Below are positions 10,344 through 22,649 of a stretch of 64,000 nt of DNA, piece by piece. Under the pieces are notes generated by a model. It ran no database searches. It was given only the letters and a program-made list of their open reading frames with translations, and was not told the origin of the DNA. The DNA is from Morella rubra. Lineage: Eukaryota; Streptophyta; Magnoliopsida; Fagales; Myricaceae. A program made the translations under genes and the position numbers. Numbering within the stretch: the first letter of the stretch is position 1; the number at the start of each line of letters is the position of its first letter. Where the stretch lies: contig RXIC02000151.1 of the NCBI GenBank assembly GCA_003952965.2, positions 41,457 through 105,456 on the forward strand, read 5' to 3'.

Positions 10344-13300
10344 ATGGCGATTTCAGAGCAGGAAGTCTCAGCTGCAGCTTGCCCTCCTGGTGCTGATGTT
10401 GTATGTATTGTTTTCTATTTTGGAATGTTAGAAGAGGTCCTGTTTTGTTTATAGGTACTAATTGGTTTTGGATGACTTCGTCGGTAAATGCAGGTTGGCA
10501 ATGCCTTTGTTCACCAGTACTACCTTATCTTGCACCAATCTCCGGAGCTTGTTCACCGATTTTACCAGGATTCTAGTAAGCTCGGTCGTCAAGAAGAAAA
10601 TGGGGCCATGAGCATCACAACAACCATGGAAGTGAGTTTCCATCTTTGTGCTTGTTGGTTGTGTATGGGTATTTTTCCCCCCTTTAATTTCCAATTTAGC
10701 TATCTTCCAAGGCCTATAGCCTACACATTGCGGCCTGTTTGGGTTTTTTTTTTCTGTTTGCTTTCTGTGATTAAGAATTCTCTCATGCTAACGCCATGGT
10801 AGATGACTAGAAAAGCGTAAGGAAGAAAGGTGGGAGCGGATGGAGAGTTGACAACGGCAGGGACTTGAATTTTATTGCCTTGTTTGCGTTTTTGGTTTTG
10901 TATGCTGGATGTTGTGTGTATTTGTAGGTTGACCTACAAAAGATGAAAATTATCAGTTGATAACCTGATCCCTCGCCTCTACCTATGCTGACTGATTTTC
11001 GTTGACTAGGCAATCAATGAGAAGATACTCTCGCTTCATTATGGTGAACTAAGTGCAGAGATCTTAACTGTGGATGCACAAGATTCTTTCAACGGGGGAG
11101 TCCTTGTTCTTGTGACTGGCTATTTGACCCGAAAGGATAGTTTGAGACAGAAATTTACTCAGACTTTCTTCCTGGCACCTCAAGACAAAGGCTACTTTGT
11201 CCTGAATGATGTTTTTAGATATGTTGAGGATGGGAACCAGGACATCGTTAACGATGTTGAAGCACCTCTTGTTTTGGACCTTGGTAATGTTAAATGTTGC
11301 TGGGAATTTAAGTGTGGCTTTTTGTTGCACTTTTAATTGATTTTGAGGTAATTTTTGTCGCAGAATCATCTCCCGCGCAAGAAAATCATGTTACTGAGCC
11401 AGAAACTTCAGAGTTGGGGGTTGTTGATGGGGAGGAAGTGTATAATCCCCCTGAGAATGAACAAGCTTCTGTGGAGGAAGAGGAAGCACCAGTTCCTGAG
11501 GTTGTTGATGAAACTTCTGATGGATGGCAGATGGTGGCTGAATCCAACTCGAAAATTGAAGAAGTGCCAAAGAAGTCCTATGCCTATATTGTAAGTGGCC
11601 ATCAAACAAAATCCTATGTTTTTTACTTATTTCTTATTTGTTTTGTTCACAAGAGCAGGTCTGGTAAATCACTACATGTTGGGATAATCAATAGTAATTG
11701 TCCCCATCTATTGTTTCAATTTTTATTGCTAGTTTTTCTTTTATTAAGGCCTTGTATGGTAAAAACCTCTTTATTTTGGTATTCCAGGTTAAGGTTTTGA
11801 AGGAGAATGCTGCTCCTTTTTCGTCTCCAACTCCTGTGCCAAGGAGATCTGTTCCTAAGAGCCAAGAGCAACCAGCGACTGCTGGACCTTCTCCTGCTCC
11901 CGTGTCTCCGACACCGGTTTCCAGCACAAATGCAGATGAAGACGGTGGTAACAAGGAATCTGAAGGTGTGTGGTTTGTTATAATTTATTTTAGGCATAGG
12001 GTGATCCATATCATGGTTGTTTTGGTTCCCCTATAAGGATGAACTCTGATTAGTTTGTCTACATATTTGTTGTGTTTGTTGACAGCTGATGGCCATTCTA
12101 TCTATATAAAAGGCCTCCCTATAAATGCTACACCTGCCCTACTTGAGAATGAGTTCAAGAAGTTTGGACCTATTAAGAGTGGTGGTATTCAAGTCAGAAG
12201 CCAAAAGGTTTGTCCAAGTGTTAACTCAAATCTTCTTGTTTATTTCTAGTTTTTTCCTAAACTAATATTTCCTTGCCCATGAACCAATACAACAGGGATT
12301 TTGCTTTGGTTTTGTGGAATTTGAGGTAGCAAGTGCAGTGCAAAGTGCAATCGAGGTATGCATCTGGTATTTCTGTGCTGAATCCTTTTATTTTTCCTTT
12401 CTCTGTTTGTGCTTGATATGATTGAGCAAAAGGATGGATCCTAAACTTCTTAGCATTTACTAGATTCTGTTGGTTCAATTGAATGCCCTCCAAAGTGCAA
12501 TTCTGGTGTTCATCGAATTTCGCCTTTATTGTCGTTTCTTTCCTTTTCTTTTTTCACCTCCCATATTTCCTTTTTTGTGGTTGAGTAAGTCGATGGGCCA
12601 TGACTTGTTTTATTGGTTGAAAGGAAATATGCTATTTTATTCCTGAAATCTTTCTGGCATAGGCACTTCATGTTAAACTAAGTGCAATGTTCTGACATGT
12701 GATACAACCAAACTTGTGCAGCCGAACTGTTGTCCCTCCCTCGTGTCAAATTCAATTTTTTGGAGTTTGTTAACATTCACACAATGGGATTACTGCTAAT
12801 AGTTTATTTACCCAAAAAAAAAAACATTCACACGATGGGCAGAATAGTTAATCCACCACAACCATTATCCGTAGCCTTGTATGCATCTATCTGCCTTTAT
12901 TGTTGGTGACTTATTACTTTTACAACCACTATAACTGCAGTGTCTTGTTATCTGTATGGTAATTTGTTTGTTTGTCAATGCCCTGTCATTGAAATTCAGA
13001 GTTGCCTATACATGATATAAAACAACTTCTATTGCTGCATTTTCCCTACTAAATTTTAACCAGTTTTTACTTTAAATGGATGGCTTAATAAATGCCTAAC
13101 TCTAATTCTAAAGTAAACGAGAGTTTCTACTCCTATGAGAATTTTTTTTTTTTTAAGACTAGTGAAATCTTTGAGTTCTCAGAACTAATTGATCCTCATT
13201 GAACCTGTGATCTGATCCCTTAACTGTGTAGACATCAATGGTCATTATTTATTGGATTTTAGTTGGAATGTTCCGTCCCCTTCATGTCTCTTCTTCTAAG

Positions 13301-14756
13301 TGATTATTGAGGTCAAGTTTGTGTACCTTTCATTCCATGTTGATGCTTATTCGCTCCATACATCTACACCTTTTTTGATAAATGCAGTTACATCTGCTCA
13401 TCGAGGCTGATTCAGTTTTATGGGTCATTTTTGGGTCCCGTCACTATATTTGTTGTCAATCTTTCCATAATGTATGTTCGCTATTTGTGATGCATATTGA
13501 TATTTGGTTGTGCTGGTTCGGGAGGATTGATGACTGATTGTTGGTAGTCTTGCCTGTTTCTTTGTGGTTAATAGTTCACACAAGATTCTTTTTTTTTTTT
13601 CCACCTGAAGTACACCTGAGATTTACTAAACATAGAAGTCCCTCCCCCTTCCTATGGGTGTTTAGGTTGAATTTCAACCTCTCCCGTTGCTAATGATTTT
13701 GTTGAGTTTATTATTTGTGTGAGATTTTTTAATCAATTGTTGCTCCTATTAGCTTAAAATCTCTTATTTTGTTTTGGGGCATGAAATGGTAGTTCAATTG
13801 ACATTTCAGGCTTCACCCATCCTCATCGGAGGACGCCATGCTGTTGTTGAGGAAAAGAGGTCTACCAGTCGAGGTTAGTTGGGTTTCGTGGTTGAATTTT
13901 CACTTGTTTGAGAGTTTTCTTTACAAAAGAAAAGGGGGGGGGGATAATTTGTAGATTGAATTTCCCAAGTAATACATATCGTATATGGTGGGGTGAGTTC
14001 TTTTAGGAACTAGATAAGAGACATCTGATATCTTATTTGCTTCGTAGCAGAACAAGGGAAAATGTTTCTCTTTGTAAAATGCAGCCTAGGTCTTGCAATG
14101 TGCGAGTTAGATGACAGAAATAAATTATGTATCACAATAAGAAAGAGATTGTAGGAGGAGCGTGTATAGGTCTTGCAACTGTTTCTGTTAGACCCCTTTT
14201 AACCATACTAGAGGGGGCGGTTTTGATTGAATGGAACATTTTTGTCCTGTGCAATATATTTTTTCTACAAATCTACTGCCTAGGCATCCTTGAATCATTT
14301 GCAGATGGGGACTTGTGCTTTGTGCTTTGTGTTTTGTGTTTTGGATATCTATCCATTCACACCTTGATATGACAACATTTTAATGGTGGCTATTTTTCAT
14401 ATCCAGGGAACAGCAAGGGACGATTTTCATCTGGAAGGCCAGCTGGATATAGGAATGAAGGTGCAAGGGGCCGTGGAAATGGAAGCTACGGAGGTGGCAG
14501 GAGCTATGGCCGGGGTGACTTTAACGGCAGGGGCGAGTATGGCAGCAGGGGCGAGTTTGGCGGCAGGGGTGAGTTTGGCGGCAGGGGCGAGTTTGGCGGC
14601 AGGGGTGGCAATCGAGCCGGGTTTGCTAGCCGCGGAGATGGATATCAGAGGGCTGATCACACCGGTAACAATGGTGGGCGTGTTAATCGTGCTGGTGGAG
14701 TGGCTGTTAATGCTGCAGCCAGAAGTACAGCACCACGGATACCTGCTACTGCCTAA
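10344..14756 (+). CDS. NTF2-domain and RRM protein (G3BP-like)
   Basis: Cytoplasmic RNA-binding protein of the G3BP type, a family tied to stress granules and mRNA control. Nine coding exons read as 10344-10400, 10494-10631, 11010-11283, 11364-11590, 11788-11965, 12086-12207, 12296-12355, 13810-13873 and 14407-14756; all phases agree and give 489 residues. The NTF2-like domain spans about residues 20-155 (VGNAFVHQYYLIL to VEAPLVLDL). An acidic and Pro-rich linker follows. One RRM spans about 296-369, with RNP2 IYIKGL and RNP1 GFCFGFVEF, the latter starting exactly at an exon border. The C-terminus is an RGG-rich tail containing a short tandem repeat. Intron 7 is long (1454 bases) and holds a tiny retroposon-like insert. 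The leader is probably spliced in the 5' UTR. Family assignment is firm. Confidence 0.93.
12772..12839 (+). mobile_element. Very short retroposon-like insert with 17-bp flanking repeats
   Basis: The 17-base flanks AACATTCACACAATGGG (12772-12788) and AACATTCACACGATGGG (12823-12839) differ at one position. The 34 bases between them end TTTATTTACCC followed by an A run. A 3' A tail directly against a long target duplication suggests the extreme 3' end of a SINE or LINE inserted by target-primed reverse transcription, or templated repair. It lies in intron 7 of the G3BP-like gene. Confidence 0.6.
14526..14606 (+). repeat. In-frame 18-bp tandem repeat encoding GRGE(Y/F)G(S/G)
   Basis: Four successive units of about 18 bases in the last exon of the G3BP-like gene encode Gly-Arg-Gly-Glu-Phe-Gly units of the RGG tail. 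Units differ only by third-position or single changes, so recent slippage expansion is likely. Confidence 0.85.
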
Positions 14757-15796
14757 CGAACCATACTTTGCTGGGAGAATAGGAGGTGAAGCTTTTTGGT
14801 GGATTTATCAAGTGATTGGATTTTTTTCAGAATGAGCTGCACAAAAATCGCTTTAATATTTTGTCCATGCTTTTTATTTGTTTGTTCTTGGGTGGATAAT
14901 CATTTTAAATGTTTAATCCAGTATGTCCTATCCATCCTCCAAGAGAGTCTGTGCCGTTTGGGCCAATTTTTTTCCCCCCGTTAAATTTTGAGGCGCTGTT
15001 GCTGGGAATTAGAGTATGCATCGGCTATAGGTCATCGTGATGCCTTTTTTTTTAATCTGCCAGAAAGGCTTATGTAGTAAACCATGTTACTTCCATTAAT
15101 CTAAGCAGTTTTAGGTGTCTGAGAAAGAACTATTTTCCGTGATTAAGTGTTTTAAATTTTGAGTTCATACATTGAACAAACATTGGAGCCTTTGGGGCAA
15201 AGACGCTCGTTGTGGTAGGAGGTTTTCTGGGTTTTCCATGTGCTTCTGTTGCTTTCGAATAAGGGACGGATGCTTTCGACCCTGCGGTGTCATTGAAGAA
15301 AAAAGAACCGAATGCAGAAAATTGAGGCGGGCATAGCCACTGTCAGTTGTTGATACAGAATGGGAAAACGGGCAAACGAAAATGCCTCCGGTGAGGCAAC
15401 CAATTTTCGCTGTATAATGTAAAACCATTTTTTCAACTCACATATAAGATGAAAACAATCTGTTTCACTTTAAATAGTACAGACAGACACCTAGATTATT
15501 GGAAACACTGCAACGAAATAAAAATAAATGAAAATTATCTTGCTAGTCACCAGTATGTATTTTTTTTTCTTTTAAATCATAATGTGACAACGTCCCACGT
15601 GCGAAAGCACATGGAACGGCAGAAACGAAATGCTCATAAATCTCGACTGCAATATCATTGTTCTTTGGTCCTTGAGGCTCGCAACAAAACATTTTCACCC
15701 ACTTTTATTTCGGAGAACATAAAAAGTACTCAGTACCTATGTAGGTACAGAATAACAATCCGCAGTCCTCACAAGATTGAAAGACCACCAGCAGTC
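14757..15796. other. Convergent intergenic region, 3' UTRs on both sides
   Basis: Lies between the stop of the G3BP-like gene (+) and that of the endosulfine-like gene (-). Probably the two 3' UTRs meet here. No other gene is supported. Confidence 0.6.
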
Positions 15797-17766
15797 TCAT
15801 ACGTCGGTAGTCCCATCCTCTGGTGGAGCACTTCCCCCATCTACAGAAAGAGAACAAGGGTTAATCTCTTTTCGTTGGGGAAATATTATATTGCATGGAA
15901 CAGTATTCAAAAAGGCCATAAAAGCTTAATCATTTATCAGTATTGGTAAGTGTTAATTGTGGGACAGTTTACTTTATTGTTAGACATTCATGCTCATTTT
16001 CAGTTAATTCATGAAACTAGCATTTGATTTTTAATCAAATTTGATCGATGTGTTTTATTAGAGAAAGAGTTCTAATACATACATGTTTTATCTCTTTGCA
16101 GAAATTGTAATTAAATTGAAAGACACGTGATTTTAATCACTAGATCCTATTCAATTAATGAAAAGATGAGAGCTTGTAGGACTCTTGTTCATGCCAGTTC
16201 CGTGGGATTAGATAGAGGGATACAACATTTGAACTCAAGAAAGCAATTTAAAATCAAGATAGAGGTCCAGGTATCTGGACGTTTTTAGCAGAAAAATTCA
16301 CAACTAATTCATTAATTATCCAACCAATGTGATATTTACAGTGTTTGAAAGCTCTTGAGCTATCTACAACTTTTGATTTCATGAAGATTTCAAGATTCAC
16401 ACATTTGGAGGGTGAGAAATGCATTCAAAGAGGAGGTTAAAGGTGGATGGAGAACACAGCATTGAAAGACTTCACTTTTTACTTTTGTTGCTTTTCTAGT
16501 TAGACGTTTTTTCTCTAGAATTCATGGCTTTCATTGTGAAGATGTCAGGCTAGAACTCTCTTGCTAAGGTTAAAGGTGAAGTTTAATAGCTTGTGATGCT
16601 ATTTTGATCGTCGATGAGGTAATAAATTGATTTATGTTTAATCGAATGGTTCTATAATCTTAGATTAATTTCTCATCTATACATTCCTATTGATTCATTG
16701 TGATTTTTGAATACATTGAATACTTCAAGAATCCCTATGATGTGAAATTAAGGCTTTATAATCAAACCATTTATTATTCATAAATCCTATCATATGAATA
16801 TCTTTGCAGGGCTTATTGTTAGATTTTCCGATTGAAGAGAATAATCATTCTCATCCAATTGAGTATAACCAATCAAAGGCATCACAAATTGTTAAATGAA
16901 TCCTTGAAACCTTAGTTGTTTCTCTTTATTGTTTTCATCCATTATTTTCTTTTTATTTATGTGCAATCTAAAAGTCAAATTCAACAATCAACAAAACAAT
17001 TCCTCTATATATTTTTTTAATTATTTTATTCATGGTTCTTTATCACATAATTTAATCCCTCTGAATTCAACCCAATTCAGTACTACGGACTTCTGTATTC
17101 TTGCAGGTATAACTACCCAATGTAATTGATAAATAAAATTTGATCAATAGCTTTGGTGTAACAAGTATCAATGTAATAGTTGTACATACCTTCACCATCT
17201 GATGGAGCATAAGGAGACTTCCGGTATCTTGTTTGCTGTTGTGTGGGCTACATCATATAGAGAACCAAATGTAATTAGTCATAAGCAGCATAAACATTTC
17301 AAAAAAGAACAATCAGCTGGATATTAATAAAACCTATGTTAACTGTTGTCTGGCTGTATCATAACCATATAAAGCACCAAGTAAAACAGGAAATGAGCAG
17401 TATCCAACTTTCAAAACAAACGAAAAGTTTTACTCATTTCAAATGTTAGCAGCTGTATATGGTATCACAGCAAGGATGATATGGCAGAGTGGAACTAGGG
17501 TTGTGCATTCAAACCAACCATTTGACCAACCCAACTAGGGCTGCGCAAAAAACCCAACCCCGACCCGGACAGATTGGCTTTATTCAGGGTCGGATTTTAT
17601 GGATGCATTTCCGACAAGATTCGGGTCACGTCGGGTTTGTTAAACACATTCCGAAAAACCCAAACCTGACCCAAATATCTCAAGTCTATGCATTATTTCT
17701 CAAAAAATATAGTATTGGGCTAAAAAAAATTAGAGCCTAGAATGTTTTGGGCCTATAATATAATGA

Positions 17767-17797
<31 letters not shown>

Positions 17798-19571
17798 ACG
17801 AAACCCGGCCCCAAGCCGAGCCGAACCTGATCTGCCCAGGGCGACTCGAGTTCAAGAGTCATTCCGAGTTGGGGTCAGGTTTCATTTTCCTTGCCCCGAT
17901 CGAGTCGGGTTCAGAGTGGGTGAAACCCGACCCGAAATCTGAAAAGCACAGCCCTAAACCCAACAAATTCAACAAGCATTGTTATTGGTTTTTCCACGTT
18001 TATGGTTTGCTTTGGTATGAAACTTGAAGCACCAAGGGGTTCATTCAGCTTCAGTGGGGATTTTCCACAAACTGATGAAACCAAATTAATCCAACAATTA
18101 CTTCACGCTATCTTAGAAAATATGGTCCATGTAAAATAATGGCACATATTTCACCTTCATTAGTAAATAACCCAATATCCTCTGCACTTGTTTGTTGCCT
18201 ATATCAAAATAGGGTTCAGAAACCTAAATTCTAACTAGGGTTCCGCAGGACTTCCAGAGTACCAAGGGCTCTAGGATATTATCTTATCCTAGTTTGTAAT
18301 TATGCTGTGTATTTAAATAGTTTGTGATCTATTGTATAGATTGGATAGGATAAGCTTATCTTATCTAGTTAGTTATCTATTTATTAGCTAGTTTATCATC
18401 TTATCTATGTAATTCAAATTTCAATTTGAATATCCTATTTTATCATGTAATCGGGTTGTTACCCAATATGTAAATAACTTCAAATCAAAGAGATCATTCA
18501 GTCAAATTATTTTTAAGGTGCTCTAAATGTAAGAGGCACAAATGGATCAAACAAGGGTCCTAATTTTCTAGGTCCTCTAAGGAATGACTGGCCTAATTAA
18601 CTAATTAGTATTCGTAATTCCAGCTCCACCCAACATTCAAGGTCCAACTTGAGTTATGGGAGCTGGTTGGAGATAATTACATGCCTCAAGCTCATTTAAA
18701 TGAAAATTCGGATCCATGACTTAATGAATTGTCCTAATTGATTGGGCTGCTTGGAACTTATAGCATCTTCAAGGCATTTAAAAAATTTTCTGCACTAACA
18801 AAAAGCAGGGAAGTGACTGAATTCAAATTTAAACCCTAGTCAGAAAATACATTAACCAGAGCTCCACTACAGCCTCAGCCAAAAGGTCGATACTGATTAT
18901 GCAATCTGACAAGTAGTCACAAGCAATGTTTACAGATTTTTGACCGTGACCATACATAAGAAGAATCTTAAGACAAGTTAAATTAGATTGCTACCTGCAA
19001 TTTGGGCCGAAGGGCTTCAAGTGGTCCTTTGGGCTTCTCTACACCTTGCTGTTATCATTAAAAGCATAAAAATACTTGTTATTTAGCTTATAGTGTCCCC
19101 ACTGCTGTCAATGACCAGTAAACTTCAAGTGCAAAATACCTTTCCCAAAGCCCAATCAGCAGAATCAAAGTAAGCACGTTCATGATCCTGATATCAAATC
19201 CAAAAACTTAGATCAAAACCAACTCAAATAGATGTCTCTTCCCAACCCAGTCAAGAGCAATATGTAAGTTCAACACCAGAGTCACCTTAGAAATTAGTGG
19301 TGGTTTCTTGGGCATTATTCCCCCATATTTCTTCTTTACTACCTCCTACATAGATCATAGAATGAGTTAACCATAAGGTTTGAGAAATGGCAGCAATTAT
19401 GCATATCCTTGGAATAAAAACTTTCCAAGCACACAATATAGGTTCAATTATAAATTAAGCATGTAAGGAAATCCAGTATACGAACAAAACCTCTTCTTGA
19501 GATGATGGCATGGATTTTTCAGACTCTCCATCCACCCGTTCCTGCTCTTTGACATCCTCCACGCCTGACAT
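15797..19571 (-). CDS. Endosulfine/ARPP19-family PP2A regulator
   Basis: Small protein of the alpha-endosulfine/ARPP-19 family. In animals and yeast, the phosphorylated protein inhibits PP2A-B55 downstream of Greatwall/Rim15; the plant role is inferred. Minus-strand exons 19571-19491, 19345-19286, 19187-19140, 19048-18995, 17247-17190 and 15840-15797 have matching phases and encode 114 residues, from MSGVEDVKEQE to PPEDGTTDV. The core block is KKYGGIMPKKPPLISK, then DHERAYFDSADWALGK, with FDSADW at residues 54-59 and Ser56 as the expected phosphosite; animals have FDSGDY. The tail has a basic RYRKSPYAPSDGE. A non-coding first exon probably lies near 20353-20460, where a donor GCAG|GTACG is seen. 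One intron (17248-18994) carries a hAT-type MITE. The acceptor of exon 2 could be three bases later. Confidence 0.9.
17536..17956. mobile_element. hAT-type MITE with 8-bp target duplication
   Basis: Ends are TAGGGCTGCGC at the left and GCACAGCCCTA at the right, i.e. inverted TAGGGCTG(C/T)GC termini. Perfect 8-base copies AACCCAAC flank them at 17528-17535 and 17957-17964. An 8-bp duplication and TAGGG-type ends are typical of the hAT superfamily. The inner sequence is rich in ACCCGAC and CGGGT motifs and has no transposase frame, so the element is non-autonomous. It lies in the fourth intron of the endosulfine-like gene. Confidence 0.88.
17773..17797. repeat. (AC)n microsatellite
   Basis: About twelve AC dinucleotides inside the hAT-type MITE; likely length-polymorphic. 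Confidence 0.9.
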
Positions 19572-20469
19572 AATGAACTCGCACCACTCAACCAAACAGC
19601 TGCAACAGCACACAATTTGTTAGCTTTAACGTTTTGCTAGGGAAAAATAAATAAAATACCTGTGGTTTTGGCGAAATCAATTTCAGGACCTGTTGCAGCA
19701 CCGTTCTTGGAATCAAGACCCCACCCTAATTTCAGTTTGCCAAACATGGCAAAAATTAGAGAATTGATCAATGTCAAACATAAGTCAAGTTGCCTTCGCT
19801 CAAAATTTTGTTCAAACAAACAATGCACAAAAGTTAACTTCTCTACAACCCTTTGTATAAATCAAGCCATGCCAAACATTATCAACAAGGACAGTCGTAA
19901 AACCAGCAATCTTCAATTCTCAGGAGAAAAAGGGTAAAGCATGCAAAACTAATTTCCCAAAAATTCTACATCAGCTAGAGATAATAAAACTCCTCAATTC
20001 ATAAGTCATCTACCAGCCGCAAGATAATCGTAGGGAAAACTCAAAACAAAAAAATAAATCCCTCGCATATTCCTTAACTGACAAGAACCCAAATAACGAT
20101 TTACCATTCCGCAGAACAAAACAAAAATACCAGATACATAAAATAACTCCGATCAATCAGCTAAATCACAAATAATCGGATTTCACACTTTTCTTACATT
20201 TTGCTTTAGTGACACTTTTCTTACATTTTGCTTTAGTCTACGTTATTGAGCTTAGATGGAATAAGATCTAGATATTATCCAAATCTCATAATTCAAAAGA
20301 GAAACAACCATCGACAAACTATCAAAGAAACAAGAAAACTCTAGGGTTCGTACCTGCAATTGATCGAGATCGAAACGTCGAGGGAGAGAGATAAGTCTAG
20401 AGAGCGGGATTGCGAGTAAGCGAGGTCCGTGGATTGGAGGGGAGGAGGAGAATTTAGTCACCTACCTGG

Positions 20470-22649
20470 TCCTAGCGAGATCTATAGATTTGAATTTGGA
20501 TACTAGTGGATAACTGTTCATCCTGTACCGTTGATCTGGAATCAGTGTTTTGATCATTATTGACGTGACCGAGGTTGCCCATCTGTCTCCCATCGTTGAA
20601 CACTAACGTGAACTCAAAATGTTCAAATCAAAATAAGAATTGGCCCCAACTTTCTACCAAATTTCAATTACTGTCTAAACTTTAAAAATTCACAAAATTT
20701 AGTTTTTAAATTATTAAAATACATTAATATTCATTTTCCAATAAGATGCTAGGTTGAAATATGTAAAAAATATGCTATATACCATAATATTGATAGATGG
20801 ATACTATGATACATGGAATACAAATGAATTTTGATAATTTTCAGAATTTAATGTGATTATTTTCGTGGTTCAAACTTAAAATTGAGATTTTATTATATTT
20901 TTTAAATAGGAAAAGAAACTTAATTGTTAGAAAAAGGAAGAAAAAATATTTTAAAAAAATGTAACTTTTAATTTTGTTGGCAAGTTGTCCACCTTATACT
21001 CGATATCCTTACAAACAAAATATCACTCTGAAAAAAAAAAAATTACAACAATTCAAGATCTACAAATCATGAGAATTATCATAACAACAAATGAAGTTCT
21101 TTAATGATAAATAAAACCTTGGTGCGTAATCAATTTATGGAATTAGTAAATCTTATCTCTTCTGTACATATTTTCCTTTCTTCTGCCAACAGACCTTTTT
21201 ATCATTACCAAGGTCTAATGCCAACGGAAACAATGTTGAAAAAAAAAAAAAAAAAAACTTCCTATCTTTTGGAATTTGAGAATTTGAGAATTTTTTTTTT
21301 TAATACCCTATTGACTATTTTCTGATGTGCTCTTGCAATTCTATATAAGAAGTAGCTTGATCCATTCTTATTTCTTAGAACAGGTCTCGTGAGACAGATA
21401 AGGAGCAACCTACGCAACCATTGACTATTTTCCCATATCTTTAAATTCTAAATAATTTATGATGCTCTCTTCCAATTCTATATAAAAAGTAGTTTGATCC
21501 ATTCTCATAAAAATTCTCCTGAGATAAATAACGGCCAATCTGCGCAACTATTGACTATTTTCTCATGCTCCCTTCCAATCCTATATAAGAAAGTAGCTTG
21601 ATCCGTGCTCATTACTGATAAACGAGTTTCGTGAGACAAATAAGAGCAACTGCACAGCCATTGGCTTAGAAAAAAAAAAACTGCACGGCCATTGACTATG
21701 CTCTCCTGCTGTAAGTTAAGTTTCGCAAGACAAATAAAAAGGCCACATGCGCAATCATTGCAAGAGGCCGCGCTGTCAAAAATTGACTTTCTCACAAAGT
21801 GCTGTCCTAAGTAATCACGCAACCAACTACACAATAAATGACATTTCCTGTGGATCTCCTAAAGCCAGCCAAGACGAAAAGTTAATAGGCAATCAACCAT
21901 AATACAAGTGCTGGATCCAAACAAGGGGTGAGAAAGAGAATCAGTGACAAATTTTTTCTTAAAAGAAAAATGGCTCATGCCCACCATAAGAAACCCAGCT
22001 CAGAATAGATACTGTACATAATAATAATAATAAAAAAAAAAAAAACACATTTGAAAATTGTGACAAGTTTTTCTTGCTTGAAATCCAGGTAGTAGCTTGG
22101 TGTTCCTAATGTTACTGTTGTTTAACGGGCCACCCATAACCCACCCGAGTGCCCTACAGAGGTTGATGGAATGACAAAGATCACGCAGATAAGCACTAGA
22201 GGGTGCATTAGCAGTATCAAGCTATTGGAATGACATATTCGAAAAGCAAGAATCTAAAAGTGCTTAGACAATATAGCTCTGATTATGTTATAAAATTTAT
22301 GCTTAGGTAGAACAGAAGACTATTTAGAGAATTCATTACATCTTAAGTGTGAAATAAAGATCTAAAAGCAACTTGAATGTTGTAACAAGAATTCATACTT
22401 CTTAACGACTACCGTCTGCGGATCTGCCACATAAAAAGATTGAAACACTTGTATGAACAATAAGAAGAATCTAAAAGTGACGCAACAAAGAAGTATTTTA
22501 CACTTGGATAGAAGCAACTATTCTTGGGTGTTGAATAAGAATACTTTGGTTAACGTATAATCCATAGCACTGTAGAGTGGGATACTTGCTGCGTGATGAG
22601 AAAGCCCAAATTCTTTGGAGCAGAGTGGCTTCAAACTGTGACTCGTTAT
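20470..22649. other. Intergenic region between the endosulfine-like and GAUT8 genes
   Basis: Holds the upstream region of the endosulfine-like gene (minus strand, first exon near 20460) and the 3' flank of GAUT8. Apart from the tandem repeat at 21311-21765 it is AT-rich with no recognisable gene. Confidence 0.6.
21311..21765. repeat. Degenerate tandem repeat, about 110-140-bp units
   Basis: The phrase TTGACTATTTTC recurs at 21311, 21421 and 21551, and a shorter TTGACTAT at 21692. Units share CCAATTCTATATAA, AAGTAG(C/T)TTGATCC and a GAGA(C/T)AAATAA block near their ends. The units contain TATATAA, so they look promoter-like, but I see no gene attached. Confidence 0.75.
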
